From contig CANMSI010000003.1 in assembly GCA_947500575.1 (NCBI GenBank), positions 124,001 through 188,000 on the forward strand: DNA of 64,000 nt. The letters are read 5' to 3'. This document shows positions 9,644 through 17,837 of this stretch, piece after piece. The translations under genes and the position numbers were made by a program. The DNA is from an uncultured Flavobacteriaceae bacterium (GTDB taxonomy: Bacteria > Bacteroidota > Bacteroidia > Flavobacteriales > Flavobacteriaceae). The notes under the pieces are model-generated. The model was not told where the DNA came from, did no database searches, and saw nothing but the letters and a program-made list of their open reading frames with translations. Every line of letters begins with the position of its first letter. Position 1 is the first letter of the stretch.

Positions 9644-10753
9644 TTAAACCAATTTGCGTTTTACGCGCTGAGAGATGCCCGTTAGTAGTTCGTAGGAAAT
9701 GGTATTCGCAGTTGCTGCCACCGTTTCTGCAGAGGGAAGTTTACCAAAGATGATTACCTCATCACCTTCTTTGCAATCGATATTGCTTATATCTATCATA
9801 ATCATATCCATGCAAACATTGCCAATAATCGGAGCTTTTTTACCTGCAATATTCACATATGTTTTTCCATTTCCATAGTGCCTACCTATACCATCTGCGT
9901 GGCCTATTGGAAGCGTTGCAATTGTTTTATAGCCTTCGGAATGAAACGCACGGTTGTATCCAACGCTTTCACCGGGTTCTATTTTATGGATTTGTGAAAT
10001 GACGGTTTTTAGGGTAGCAACTGCTTGTAATTGCAGGTCTATCTTTGGATCATTTCCAAAGCCGTAAAGCCCAATTCCACTGCGCACCATCTGATATTGC
10101 GCTTTAGGATAATTAAGTATTCCAGAGGTATTTAATAAATGTCTAAAGGGCGAGTATCCTAATTTAGCATCTACCTCTGCCGCTATCTTTTCAAAAGATG
10201 CTATTTGATTATCTGTAAATGCTTTTTCATTTTCATCTTCCGAAGCTGCCAGATGTGAAAAGACAGAAAGTACTTTTAAAACACCTTCTCCCGCTAGCTG
10301 GTCAACAATATAATCCACATCGTTTTCCCAAAACCCAAGTCGATTCAGACCTGTGTTAAATTTTAAATGCACCGGATATTTTTCTTGTTTTTGTGCTTTA
10401 GCAACCGCTAAAAATGTCTTTAAAATCCTTGGAGAATATAAGCTCGGCTCTAATTTATGTGTTATGAGGGTTTCAAAATTTGCTGGTTGTGCATGCAATA
10501 CTAAAATTGGAGTGGTTATTCCCGCTTTTCTCAGAGCAACCCCTTCTGCTACATAGGCAACTCCAAAATAAGCAACTCCAAGTGCTTCCATTTTCTTGGC
10601 AATGACTATTTGGTCACTTCCATAGGCAAATGCTTTTACCACCGCCAAAAACTTCGTTGTTGGGTGTAATAAACTTTTGAGATACTGGTAATTATGTGCT
10701 AGTGCTTCTAGGTTAATTTCCAGAACGGTTTCCGTAGCTTTAGGCATTGGCAT
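9644..10753 (-). CDS. alr: Alanine racemase
   Basis: This PLP enzyme converts L- to D-alanine for peptidoglycan. The PLP lysine is in [11 protein letters not shown] (Lys40) and the catalytic tyrosine in SVGYNRAF (about Tyr266). The substrate-side segment [11 protein letters not shown] is present. The length, 369 residues, is typical. The start overlaps the end of tdk by 14 bases, so tdk and alr are translationally coupled. Two in-frame ATGs (10753, 10747) are equally plausible starts. Confidence 0.95.
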   Translation of the reverse strand: MPMPKATETVLEINLEALAHNYQYLKSLLHPTTKFLAVVKAFAYGSDQIVIAKKMEALGVAYFGVAYVAEGVALRKAGITTPILVLHAQPANFETLITHKLEPSLYSPRILKTFLAVAKAQKQEKYPVHLKFNTGLNRLGFWENDVDYIVDQLAGEGVLKVLSVFSHLAASEDENEKAFTDNQIASFEKIAAEVDAKLGYSPFRHLLNTSGILNYPKAQYQMVRSGIGLYGFGNDPKIDLQLQAVATLKTVISQIHKIEPGESVGYNRAFHSEGYKTIATLPIGHADGIGRHYGNGKTYVNIAGKKAPIIGNVCMDMIMIDISNIDCKEGDEVIIFGKLPSAETVAATANTISYELLTGISQRVKRKLV

Positions 10754-11384
10754 CCTTTCTCTTTTGGGATAATTCTTCTGCTTCGACCTCCATTTTTCGA
10801 ACTTTTTCTTTCAGCATGGCCTTGTAAAATGCAGCTCTACTTAAGGGCTCATATTCTCCAGTTTCCCCTAATAAAACCAAGGTGTCATCATTAGATTTTC
10901 TAAAACTATAGTTGGCTAAATTCCCTGTTCTTGTACAAACTGCATGTACCTTAGTAACGTACTCTGCTGTTGCCATTAGGGCTGGCATTGGCCCAAAGGG
11001 ATTCCCTTTAAAGTCCATATCGAGTCCTGCTACTACTACGCGTATACCTTGGTTGGCCAAATCGTTGCAGACAGTGATTATCTCATCATCAAAAAACTGA
11101 GCTTCATCAATACCTACTACATCACAGTCATCTGCTAATAAACGAATATTCGCTGCCGCTGGGACGGGAGTAGAACGTATCTCATTCGCATCATGTGATA
11201 CTACCTTATCTTCATCATATCGGGTATCTACAATGGGCTTAAAAATCTCTACTTTTTGCTTTGCAAATTGAGCTCTTTTTAACCGTCGAATAAGTTCCTC
11301 TGTTTTACCAGAAAACATAGAACCGCAAATGACTTCTATCCATCCGAATTGTTCCTTATGATTAACAGTATTTTCGAGAAACAT
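10740..11384 (-). CDS. tdk: Thymidine kinase, type II
   Basis: It phosphorylates thymidine to dTMP with ATP in the salvage pathway. The P-loop GSMFSGKT is at residues 21-28, the DEAQFF motif that follows the Walker B strand is present, and the substrate lasso region ends in YEPLSRAAF. The zinc lasso normally has two Cys pairs. Here only one Cys is left (VCTRTG), and the second pair is replaced by [10 protein letters not shown] believe this zinc-less form is common in Bacteroidota, so it is probably functional. It forms an operon with alr. Confidence 0.93.
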   Translation of the reverse strand: MFLENTVNHKEQFGWIEVICGSMFSGKTEELIRRLKRAQFAKQKVEIFKPIVDTRYDEDKVVSHDANEIRSTPVPAAANIRLLADDCDVVGIDEAQFFDDEIITVCNDLANQGIRVVVAGLDMDFKGNPFGPMPALMATAEYVTKVHAVCTRTGNLANYSFRKSNDDTLVLLGETGEYEPLSRAAFYKAMLKEKVRKMEVEAEELSQKRKDANA

Positions 11385-11492
11385 TTTGTAATTTTAGACG
11401 AAACTAAGTAGTTTATTCGTTCTTAGTTATAAGAAGTATAAAAGTAATAAACAAAGACACACCTTTCAGAAAAAGGTTAAATAAAATAACAG

Positions 11493-12191
11493 ATGAAACG
11501 AAAGTTGAAAGAGGAGTTGGTAAAAATGTCTACAGATATTATCACCTCGAAGGGCTTAACCAATATTTCTGACTTATACGAGGCAGCAAAAGACTTGTAT
11601 GAGAAGTTAGCAGTATTAAAATTTATAGAAGAAAAATTAGATGATATACAGGTCGATGTTTCTAAGAATGTAATTGCCGCTAAGTTTGAAGAATTAGCTA
11701 GCTCCGTAATGGATGGAAATACCTCTGTGCCAGAATCCAATCCACATGCAGAAGATATCATTACTCCCGGGATAGATACTATTAAAGATATGGTTTCTGA
11801 AATGCCAAATAGTACTCCTGTTGATGAAGTATTTGCAGAATTTATGGCAACACCCAATTTTGTAAAAAACGAAAGAGAAATCTTAGAACCAGAAGCGACC
11901 AATGGACTGGATAGCGCAACTAAAGGAGAAGCAACACCAAAATCATTGAACGACAAACTCTCCAAGGACATAAAAGTGGGTTTAAACGACCGACTTGCCT
12001 TTGTAAAACATTTGTTCAATGAAAGTTCTGAAGATTACAACCGCGTATTATCGCAATTAAATACCATTGATACCGAAGAGCGATCCATTGCTTTTATTGA
12101 TAATATGGTAAAACCCGACTATAATAATTGGGAAGGGAAAGAAGAATATGCCACTAGATTTATGACTTTGATTGAGCGTAAGTTTGCTTAG
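11493..12191 (+). CDS. Conserved hypothetical cytoplasmic protein
   Basis: This is a 232-residue acidic protein with no signal or membrane segment. It begins with a helical, Lys/Glu-rich segment, has a low-complexity Ser/Thr/Pro-containing middle (about 70-150) and ends in a compact domain (LNDRLAFVKHLFNESSEDYNR onward). I recall similar proteins as conserved and uncharacterised in Flavobacteriaceae, but I cannot assign a function. It diverges from tdk. The long minus-strand frame over this gene is a shadow. Confidence 0.8.
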   Translation: MKRKLKEELVKMSTDIITSKGLTNISDLYEAAKDLYEKLAVLKFIEEKLDDIQVDVSKNVIAAKFEELASSVMDGNTSVPESNPHAEDIITPGIDTIKDMVSEMPNSTPVDEVFAEFMATPNFVKNEREILEPEATNGLDSATKGEATPKSLNDKLSKDIKVGLNDRLAFVKHLFNESSEDYNRVLSQLNTIDTEERSIAFIDNMVKPDYNNWEGKEEYATRFMTLIERKFA

Positions 12192-12250
12192 GTAAAAACG
12201 GAAGACGGATTTTCTGTACCTTTATTTTAGAAATCTACTAAAACCTTCCT

Positions 12251-12607
12251 ATGAATATTCAAAAAATTCTATACTGGCTTGCAACCGGAGTTCTAACGGC
12301 TATTATGTGCTTTTCAGTTTTTAATTATTTCGCTAATTACGAGCTGATGTCTGGGTATTTTGAGCATTTTCAGTATCCCGTATATTTGGTGTATCCATTG
12401 GCCATTGCCAAGGTTTTAGGTCTTATTGCTGTATGGGGAAATTTCTCTAAGTGGCTTAAAGAATGGGCCTATGCAGGTTTCTTTTTCGATACCGTTTTAG
12501 CTTTTTTTGCACATTATATTACAGATGGGAATGGCTATCTTTTTGCCCTCATTGCATTGAGTGCTACGCTAATTTCCTATTTTACAGGCAAACAAGTACG
12601 TCCTTAA
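12251..12607 (+). CDS. DoxX-like small membrane protein
   Basis: This 118-residue protein has four predicted membrane helices: about 7-25, 45-62, 72-90 and 95-112. The spacing and the short YPVYLVYPLAIAKVLGLIAVW segment, split over helices 2 and 3, fit the DoxX-like family. Members of this family are poorly defined inner-membrane proteins, sometimes linked to redox stress. rsmI follows after nine bases, so the two probably share a transcript. Confidence 0.75.
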   Translation: MNIQKILYWLATGVLTAIMCFSVFNYFANYELMSGYFEHFQYPVYLVYPLAIAKVLGLIAVWGNFSKWLKEWAYAGFFFDTVLAFFAHYITDGNGYLFALIALSATLISYFTGKQVRP

Positions 12608-12616
12608 TACTTAACT

Positions 12617-13288
12617 ATGGGGAAATTATTTTTGGTGCCAACTCCTATTGGGAATTTGGAAGATATGACATTAAGAGCCATCCGGATCTTAAAGGAGGTA
12701 GACCTTATCTTGGCAGAAGATACCCGAACAAGTGGCAAACTACTACAACACTTTTCAATTGATACCCCTATGCATAGTCATCATATGCATAATGAACATA
12801 AAACAATAGATGGTATTCTAAGAAGGCTACAAAATGGAGAACAATTAGCATTAATTTCAGATGCTGGCACCCCTGCAATTTCGGATCCTGGGTTTTTACT
12901 AACTCGCGCCTGTGTTGCTCATCATATTGAAGTGGAATGCTTGCCTGGAGCCACAGCTTTTGTGCCAGCATTGGTAAATAGTGGCTTACCCAATGATAAA
13001 TTTGTATTTGAAGGCTTTTTGCCGGTAAAGAAAGGGAGGCAAACCAGACTAAAATTCCTAGCAGATGAAACCAGGACCATGATTTTTTATGAATCGCCTC
13101 ATAAATTACTTAAAACGCTTACCCATTTTGTATCCTATTTTGGAGAAGAGAGGCCTGTATCGGTTTCTCGGGAATTGAGTAAATTATACGAGGAAACCAG
13201 ACGAGGAACCATGGCAGAAGTACTAGCATATTTTACTGAGAAACCACCCAAAGGAGAAATAGTCATTATCGTAGGAGGAAAAAAGTAA
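12617..13288 (+). CDS. rsmI: 16S rRNA (cytidine1402-2'-O)-methyltransferase RsmI
   Basis: This SAM-dependent enzyme of the tetrapyrrole-methylase fold adds the 2'-O-methyl group to C1402 in the ribosomal decoding centre. The N-terminus carries VPTPIGNLEDMTLRA, followed by LAEDTRTSGKLL and the glycine-rich ALISDAGTPAISDPG, all RsmI signatures. The length, 223 residues, is normal. Its stop overlaps the start of the next gene by one base. Confidence 0.95.
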   Translation: MGKLFLVPTPIGNLEDMTLRAIRILKEVDLILAEDTRTSGKLLQHFSIDTPMHSHHMHNEHKTIDGILRRLQNGEQLALISDAGTPAISDPGFLLTRACVAHHIEVECLPGATAFVPALVNSGLPNDKFVFEGFLPVKKGRQTRLKFLADETRTMIFYESPHKLLKTLTHFVSYFGEERPVSVSRELSKLYEETRRGTMAEVLAYFTEKPPKGEIVIIVGGKK

Positions 13289-13863
13289 TGGAAAATCTAC
13301 TCGCTGAGATTCGGAATTGTTCGGTTTGTAAAGAACATTTAGCCTTGGGGCCAAGGCCTATAGTTGCTGCCCATCCCGAAGCTAAAATCGCCATTATTGG
13401 ACAGGCGCCTGGCACCAAAGTACATGCTACCGGAGTTCCTTGGGACGACCCTAGCGGCAGACAGCTACGAAAGTGGTTGGGAGTTACAGATGAGGTCTTC
13501 TATGATGCTAGTAAAATAGCCTTAATCCCTATGGGATTTTGTTATCCAGGAAAAGGAAAGTCAGGAGATTTGCCTCCGCGACCAGAATGTGCTCCACTTT
13601 GGCATCAACCCCTTTGGGAGTTAATGCCTAATGTAGAACTTATTATTCTCATTGGAATGTATGCTCAGAAATACTATCTAAAGGAAACAGCAGAAAAAAC
13701 ATTGACTGCTACTGTAGAAGCGTACGAACGTTATTTGCCCAAGCAACTACCCTTGCCACACCCATCTCCTAGGAATCGGTTTTGGCTTACCAAAAACCCC
13801 TGGTTTTCAAAAGAGGTGGTGCCAATTTTACAAAAGCAAGTTTCCGAGATTCTAGAAAATTAA
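13288..13863 (+). CDS. Uracil-DNA glycosylase superfamily protein, family-4-like with Fe-S ligands
   Basis: This is a base-excision DNA repair enzyme. Motif A is IIGQAPGTKVHATGVPWDD and motif C is LPHPSPRN. Four cysteines sit at residues 11, 14, 85 and 101, almost the same spacing as the [4Fe-4S] ligands of thermophilic family 4 enzymes (14, 17, 86, 102 in memory), so a cluster is likely. The usual Glu in GEAPG is Gln here, which may change specificity or activity. It is co-transcribed with rsmI and converges with the next gene with a four-base overlap. Confidence 0.8.
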   Translation: MENLLAEIRNCSVCKEHLALGPRPIVAAHPEAKIAIIGQAPGTKVHATGVPWDDPSGRQLRKWLGVTDEVFYDASKIALIPMGFCYPGKGKSGDLPPRPECAPLWHQPLWELMPNVELIILIGMYAQKYYLKETAEKTLTATVEAYERYLPKQLPLPHPSPRNRFWLTKNPWFSKEVVPILQKQVSEILEN

Positions 13864-14462
13864 TAGGTATTCCCGTCGTGTTTCCCTTTTTCCCATCCAT
13901 GTTTTCCTAAATATTGATCTCCGCTTTCTACGGCACCATCTTCAATATTTGTTCCCATAGAATCGTTCCATCTATTTAGATATCCGAAAAGCGAAATAAC
14001 ACCTAACATTTCCACAATTTCCCCCTCGTTCCAATGTTCATACAAACGTGCTTTAATAGCAGCGTCTACTCCGTTTGGTACTTGGGATGCTTGTAAGGAA
14101 AAATCCAAGGCTGCACGCTCTGCTTCCGAAAAAGCGGGGTGGGTTCTATACTCCCAAATATTATCTAGTTGCTCTTGCTCTGCCCCATAGCGTTCTGCGG
14201 CTCTAATGGCATGTGCCTGGCAATATCTACATCCAGTGGCATTACTACTTACCCAAGCAATCATACGTTTAAGGGCAGAAGTAACCCTACCTTCATTGGC
14301 CATTACCGCTTTGTTTAAATTGATAAAAGCCTTGGAAATTGCAGGTCTGTGCTGCATAGTTAAGACAGAATTTGGGCAAAAACCTAAGGTTTCATTAAAG
14401 AATTCTGCTAATTTTTTAGTCTCCACATCGTGGTTTGGATCTAAGGGTTGTACTAGTGCCAT
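13860..14462 (-). CDS. Carboxymuconolactone decarboxylase/AhpD-family peroxidase-related protein
   Basis: This 200-residue all-helical protein has the AhpD-type motif CRYCQAH (Cys78, Cys81, His84). This redox-active pair supports alkylhydroperoxidase-like activity in the family. It is divergently transcribed from an OsmC-family gene with only 49 bases between the starts. OsmC proteins also reduce organic peroxides, so the pair may form a shared peroxide-response locus; that is inference. Confidence 0.85.
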   Translation of the reverse strand: MALVQPLDPNHDVETKKLAEFFNETLGFCPNSVLTMQHRPAISKAFINLNKAVMANEGRVTSALKRMIAWVSSNATGCRYCQAHAIRAAERYGAEQEQLDNIWEYRTHPAFSEAERAALDFSLQASQVPNGVDAAIKARLYEHWNEGEIVEMLGVISLFGYLNRWNDSMGTNIEDGAVESGDQYLGKHGWEKGKHDGNTY

Positions 14463-14480
14463 ATATCTTTTTTTATATCG

Positions 14481-14488
14481 TATTTTTG
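14481..14488 (+). promoter_or_regulatory. Candidate -7 element for the OsmC-family gene
   Basis: TATTTTTG matches TAnnTTTG and sits 24 bases before the OsmC start in the short divergent gap. No clear -33 box is visible. Confidence 0.45.
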
Positions 14489-14511
14489 AGCTCTACAAGA
14501 AACGAAAAATT

Positions 14512-14940
14512 ATGAGTACTACAAATCATATCACTACCAAATGGCTGGGCAATATGGCCTTTGAAAGCAATAACCCTTCTGGGCAAAATTTGAAAATAGA
14601 TGCTGGTCCAGAAAATGGAGGCGAAGGCGAAGGTTTTAGACCCAAGGCTTTAATGCTTTCTTCTTTGGCAGGCTGTTCGGGATTAGATGTAGCTTCCTTA
14701 ATAAAGAAAATGAAATTGGAAGTGGCCAATTTTTCAATTGAGACAATTGCTAATCTTACGGATGAGCATCCAAAGTATTATGATACAGTTACTATTGAAT
14801 ATCATTTTCATGGAAGCAATTTATCTGAAGAAAAATTGCAAAAAGCAGTAGATCTTTCGGTAGAAAAATACTGCGGAGTTATGGAAATGTTTAGAAAATT
14901 TGCTACATTGGAAATTAAGACTATTTTTCATCATGAATAG
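14512..14940 (+). CDS. OsmC/Ohr-family protein
   Basis: This 142-residue protein probably acts as a thiol peroxidase on organic hydroperoxides. It has the two family cysteines, in LAGCSGLDV (Cys55) and EKYCGVMEMF (Cys121). The frame is open upstream to 14206, but that extension lies antisense to the AhpD-like gene, so ATG 14512 is the start. A -7 element is placed 24 bases upstream. Confidence 0.88.
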   Translation: MSTTNHITTKWLGNMAFESNNPSGQNLKIDAGPENGGEGEGFRPKALMLSSLAGCSGLDVASLIKKMKLEVANFSIETIANLTDEHPKYYDTVTIEYHFHGSNLSEEKLQKAVDLSVEKYCGVMEMFRKFATLEIKTIFHHE

Positions 14941-14973
14941 GGTGTAGTTTAACAGAGCTTAATTAGTCATTCC

Positions 14974-16662
14974 ATGCGTTGGACATTGAAACCGAAACAA
15001 GAAGAAAATGCTGTTGAAGCATTGTCCAAAGCCTTGCAAGTAGATGGTTTAGTAGCTTCTTTGCTTTTGCAAAGAGGCATCAAAAGTTATGAGGAAGCCA
15101 AGAAGTTCTTTCGACCTCAATTATCAGATTTACACGATCCTTTTTTGATGCAAGACATGGCCGTTGCTGTGCGGCGAATTGAAGAAGCCATTGCGGCTAA
15201 TGAGAATATTTTAGTATACGGAGATTATGATGTAGACGGCACTACCGCGGTAGCTTTGCTATCTTCTTATCTATTGAGTTTTTATCCCAATGTTGCCACC
15301 TATATTCCAGATAGATATGGAGAGGGGTATGGGGTTTCCTTTCAGGGAATAGATTTTGCCGAAGACAACGGATTTTCATTAATAATTGCCTTGGATTGCG
15401 GGGTAAAAGCTATTGATAAGGTAGCCTATGCAAGCGAAAAAGGGATTGATTTCATTATTTGTGACCATCATAGACCTGGTGCTGAATTGCCAAAAGCTGT
15501 TGCCATCTTAGATCCTAAAAGAGAAGATTGCTCCTATCCCTATGATGAATTATGTGGTTGTGGTGTTGGGTTCAAGCTCATACAGGCCTTGGCATCCAAA
15601 CAAGGGCAGACGGTAGAAGATCTAATACCATATTTAGATCTTGTTGCTACGGCAATAGGTGCAGATATTGTTCCGATAACTGGGGAGAATAGAGTTCTTG
15701 CTTATTTTGGATTGCAGGTCATTAATTCGAATCCTAGAATTGGCTTTCAAGCGATTATTAATCAGACTAGAAAGAAAATACTAACCATTACAGATGTGGT
15801 TTTTATTATTGCACCAAGAATCAATGCCGCTGGCCGCATGAAACACGGGCAACATGCAGTTGACTTACTCAGAGCTACAGAGATTGAACAGGCAGAAAAA
15901 TTTGCAAAAGCCATAGAAGAATTTAATACAGACCGAAGGGGGTTGGATAAAGAAATTACGGAAGAAGCACTATTACAAATCCAAAAAAATAAAGAAGAAG
16001 AACGATTTACTTCCGTAGTATTTGACAAAAGTTGGCATAAAGGAGTGATCGGAATTGTGGCTTCTAGACTTACTGAAACGTACTACCGCCCTACCTTAGT
16101 ATTTACCAAAAGTAGGGATAAATTGGCCGCTTCTGCACGCTCCGTAAAGGGTTTTGATGTCTATAATGCGTTGCAAGCTTGTTCCGAACATATAGAGCAG
16201 TTTGGAGGGCATAAATACGCAGCTGGTTTAACGCTTCTCCCTGAAAACTATGAAGCCTTTAAGGCTTGTTTTGAAGAAGTTGTTGCCAACACTATAGATC
16301 CGCATTTACTAACCAGAGAAGTTGCCATTGATACGCGTATTGAGTTGGAACAAATTACGCCAAAATTGATGCGCATCCTCAAGCAATTTGCTCCTTTTGG
16401 ACCCGGAAATATGACCCCCATTTTTATGGCTGAAAAATTGAAAGATACAGGCTATGCGAAAGGAGTAGGGGACGAACAAAAACATCTTAAACTAACAGTT
16501 ACCCAACAAGGAGCAAAACCCATTGGAGGCATTGGTTTTAATTTGGGAGATAAATTGCCCTTAGTGGTGAATAAAAATAAATTTGATGCGGTGTTTTCTT
16601 TGGATGAAAATGAATGGCAAGGAAACGTAAATCTTCAGTTAAAACTAAGAGATATAAGGTAA
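14974..16662 (+). CDS. recJ: Single-stranded-DNA-specific exonuclease RecJ
   Basis: This 5'-3' ssDNA exonuclease acts in recombination and mismatch repair. It has the DHH phosphoesterase motifs: VYGDYDVDGTTA (about 81-92), ALDCGVKA, the DHH triad in IICDHHRPG and the DHHA1 motif GGHKYAAGLTL. The C-terminal OB-like domain is present. The length, 562 residues, is normal. Confidence 0.96.
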   Translation: MRWTLKPKQEENAVEALSKALQVDGLVASLLLQRGIKSYEEAKKFFRPQLSDLHDPFLMQDMAVAVRRIEEAIAANENILVYGDYDVDGTTAVALLSSYLLSFYPNVATYIPDRYGEGYGVSFQGIDFAEDNGFSLIIALDCGVKAIDKVAYASEKGIDFIICDHHRPGAELPKAVAILDPKREDCSYPYDELCGCGVGFKLIQALASKQGQTVEDLIPYLDLVATAIGADIVPITGENRVLAYFGLQVINSNPRIGFQAIINQTRKKILTITDVVFIIAPRINAAGRMKHGQHAVDLLRATEIEQAEKFAKAIEEFNTDRRGLDKEITEEALLQIQKNKEEERFTSVVFDKSWHKGVIGIVASRLTETYYRPTLVFTKSRDKLAASARSVKGFDVYNALQACSEHIEQFGGHKYAAGLTLLPENYEAFKACFEEVVANTIDPHLLTREVAIDTRIELEQITPKLMRILKQFAPFGPGNMTPIFMAEKLKDTGYAKGVGDEQKHLKLTVTQQGAKPIGGIGFNLGDKLPLVVNKNKFDAVFSLDENEWQGNVNLQLKLRDIR

Positions 16663-16745
16663 TTAAGGGGAGTTAAACCTGCAAGCTTACTTCATCAAAG
16701 CATGCGCTTTTCAGCTCACAGGTTTTCTTCAAATGAACTCTAATT

Positions 16746-17198
16746 TTAGTCAAAAGCTTGTATCCAAACTAAGTGTTTCCACCTTTTATGTTCCTTTAAA
16801 ACCAATGCTATATTTATAAAAAATAGCCCCCCAGTTTGTACTAATTCACCTATTTCATCTGCTTCTAAAAAGACATGAAATAGAAAAATATGGAGCGTAA
16901 TAGGAAGTAGAAATAGTGCTCCCAGAAAGCCCGTTCCTTGAAGTATTAGTAAGAACCCAAATAATAGTTCACAAACTCCTAAAACTTGCCAAAAGTATCC
17001 AGTTTGTTTAGCTCCATTGATATAGAGTATTTTTTGAAGCGTTTCCTGTTTCTCGGGAGTTTTAAAATTCTCTGCTTTGGTTACCACTTCTATAGGAGTG
17101 GGGATGGGCTTTTGAAATTTCTGTACCCCTCCATAGAGCATCATTCCTCCTAGAACAGAACGGAAGATGATGAATAGGATGTCTTTTGCTTTTTTCAT
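16746..17198 (-). CDS. DoxX-family membrane protein in the heme-uptake operon
   Basis: This 150-residue protein has four predicted membrane helices. It starts with FRSVLGGMMLYGGVQKFQKP, a typical first DoxX helix, and has a charged insert (about 33-60). Its ATG overlaps the stop of the HmuY gene by one base (TAATG), so it is translationally coupled to a heme-binding lipoprotein downstream of a TonB receptor. That context suggests a role in iron/heme use or membrane redox balance. No ligand can be read from the sequence. Confidence 0.8.
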   Translation of the reverse strand: MKKAKDILFIIFRSVLGGMMLYGGVQKFQKPIPTPIEVVTKAENFKTPEKQETLQKILYINGAKQTGYFWQVLGVCELLFGFLLILQGTGFLGALFLLPITLHIFLFHVFLEADEIGELVQTGGLFFINIALVLKEHKRWKHLVWIQAFD

Positions 17199-17827
17199 TA
17201 TTCAAAGGATGTTTCGCCTGCATTGGGATTGTAGACATAATTAAACGTATAAAAGCGAGATTCATCTACAAAACCATCTGGGCTTGTTGGGGCATCTCTA
17301 TAATAGCTAAGAAATTCTACTTTAGCGTATTTACCATCATGCGTACGAACTACTAAAATGCGCCCCGGAATAGGGCTTACTACATTGGTCATAAAATTAT
17401 AGTTGTACCAACCATTATCGCTTCCTGTTGGGATGGCAAAAGCAGTATCGGCATCTTGTGCATAGGTGAAGCCTTCTGCGGTAAGTATGCTAGCAAAAGT
17501 ACCCGTAGCAATATGAGCCGCTGCGTCTCCATTTCTTTCGGGTTCATCATTGGTGCCAGTTATAGTACCTCCATTTACCGCAATGGTGGTTCCTCTAAAA
17601 GCAATGTCCCATTCTGTATCACTAGTGGTTATGGCTCCAGTAGCAAAACTAAATTTGGTAAAAGGACCTCCAGTGGGCTCCCCTTGCCCTCCCGTTTGCG
17701 GAGCTGGAATATTAGAAGCAGTATTGCTTGCTACAGGGTCTAACGTAGGGCCATTATCGTCTTCGCTGCAGGAGGCGATAAGCAAAGAAAAGGCCAATAG
17801 AGAAATAAATTTAAATGGTGTTTTCAT
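17198..17827 (-). CDS. HmuY-family heme-binding lipoprotein
   Basis: The 209-residue protein has a lipoprotein signal with Cys20 in LLIASCSED. The mature part resembles HmuY, the Bacteroidota hemophore: a beta-rich domain with SDTEWDIAFRGT, NGWYNYN and a C-terminal ESRFYTFNYVYN strand pair. HmuY captures heme and passes it to the HmuR TonB-dependent receptor, and such a receptor gene lies 10 bases upstream. The protein probably acts on the cell surface. The heme ligands cannot be identified with confidence. Confidence 0.82.
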   Translation of the reverse strand: MKTPFKFISLLAFSLLIASCSEDDNGPTLDPVASNTASNIPAPQTGGQGEPTGGPFTKFSFATGAITTSDTEWDIAFRGTTIAVNGGTITGTNDEPERNGDAAAHIATGTFASILTAEGFTYAQDADTAFAIPTGSDNGWYNYNFMTNVVSPIPGRILVVRTHDGKYAKVEFLSYYRDAPTSPDGFVDESRFYTFNYVYNPNAGETSFE

Positions 17828-17837
17828 AAGAGTGTAT

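Noticed and set aside
11477-12019. 180-codon minus-strand frame over the gene at 11493-12191
   Set aside because: It is Ser/Ile/Phe-rich in the way of antisense translation, and the plus-strand frame has normal composition and flavobacterial protein character.
14206-14511. N-terminal extension of the OsmC-family protein
   Set aside because: It lies antisense to the AhpD-like gene and has no similarity to OsmC; ATG 14512 gives the standard length.
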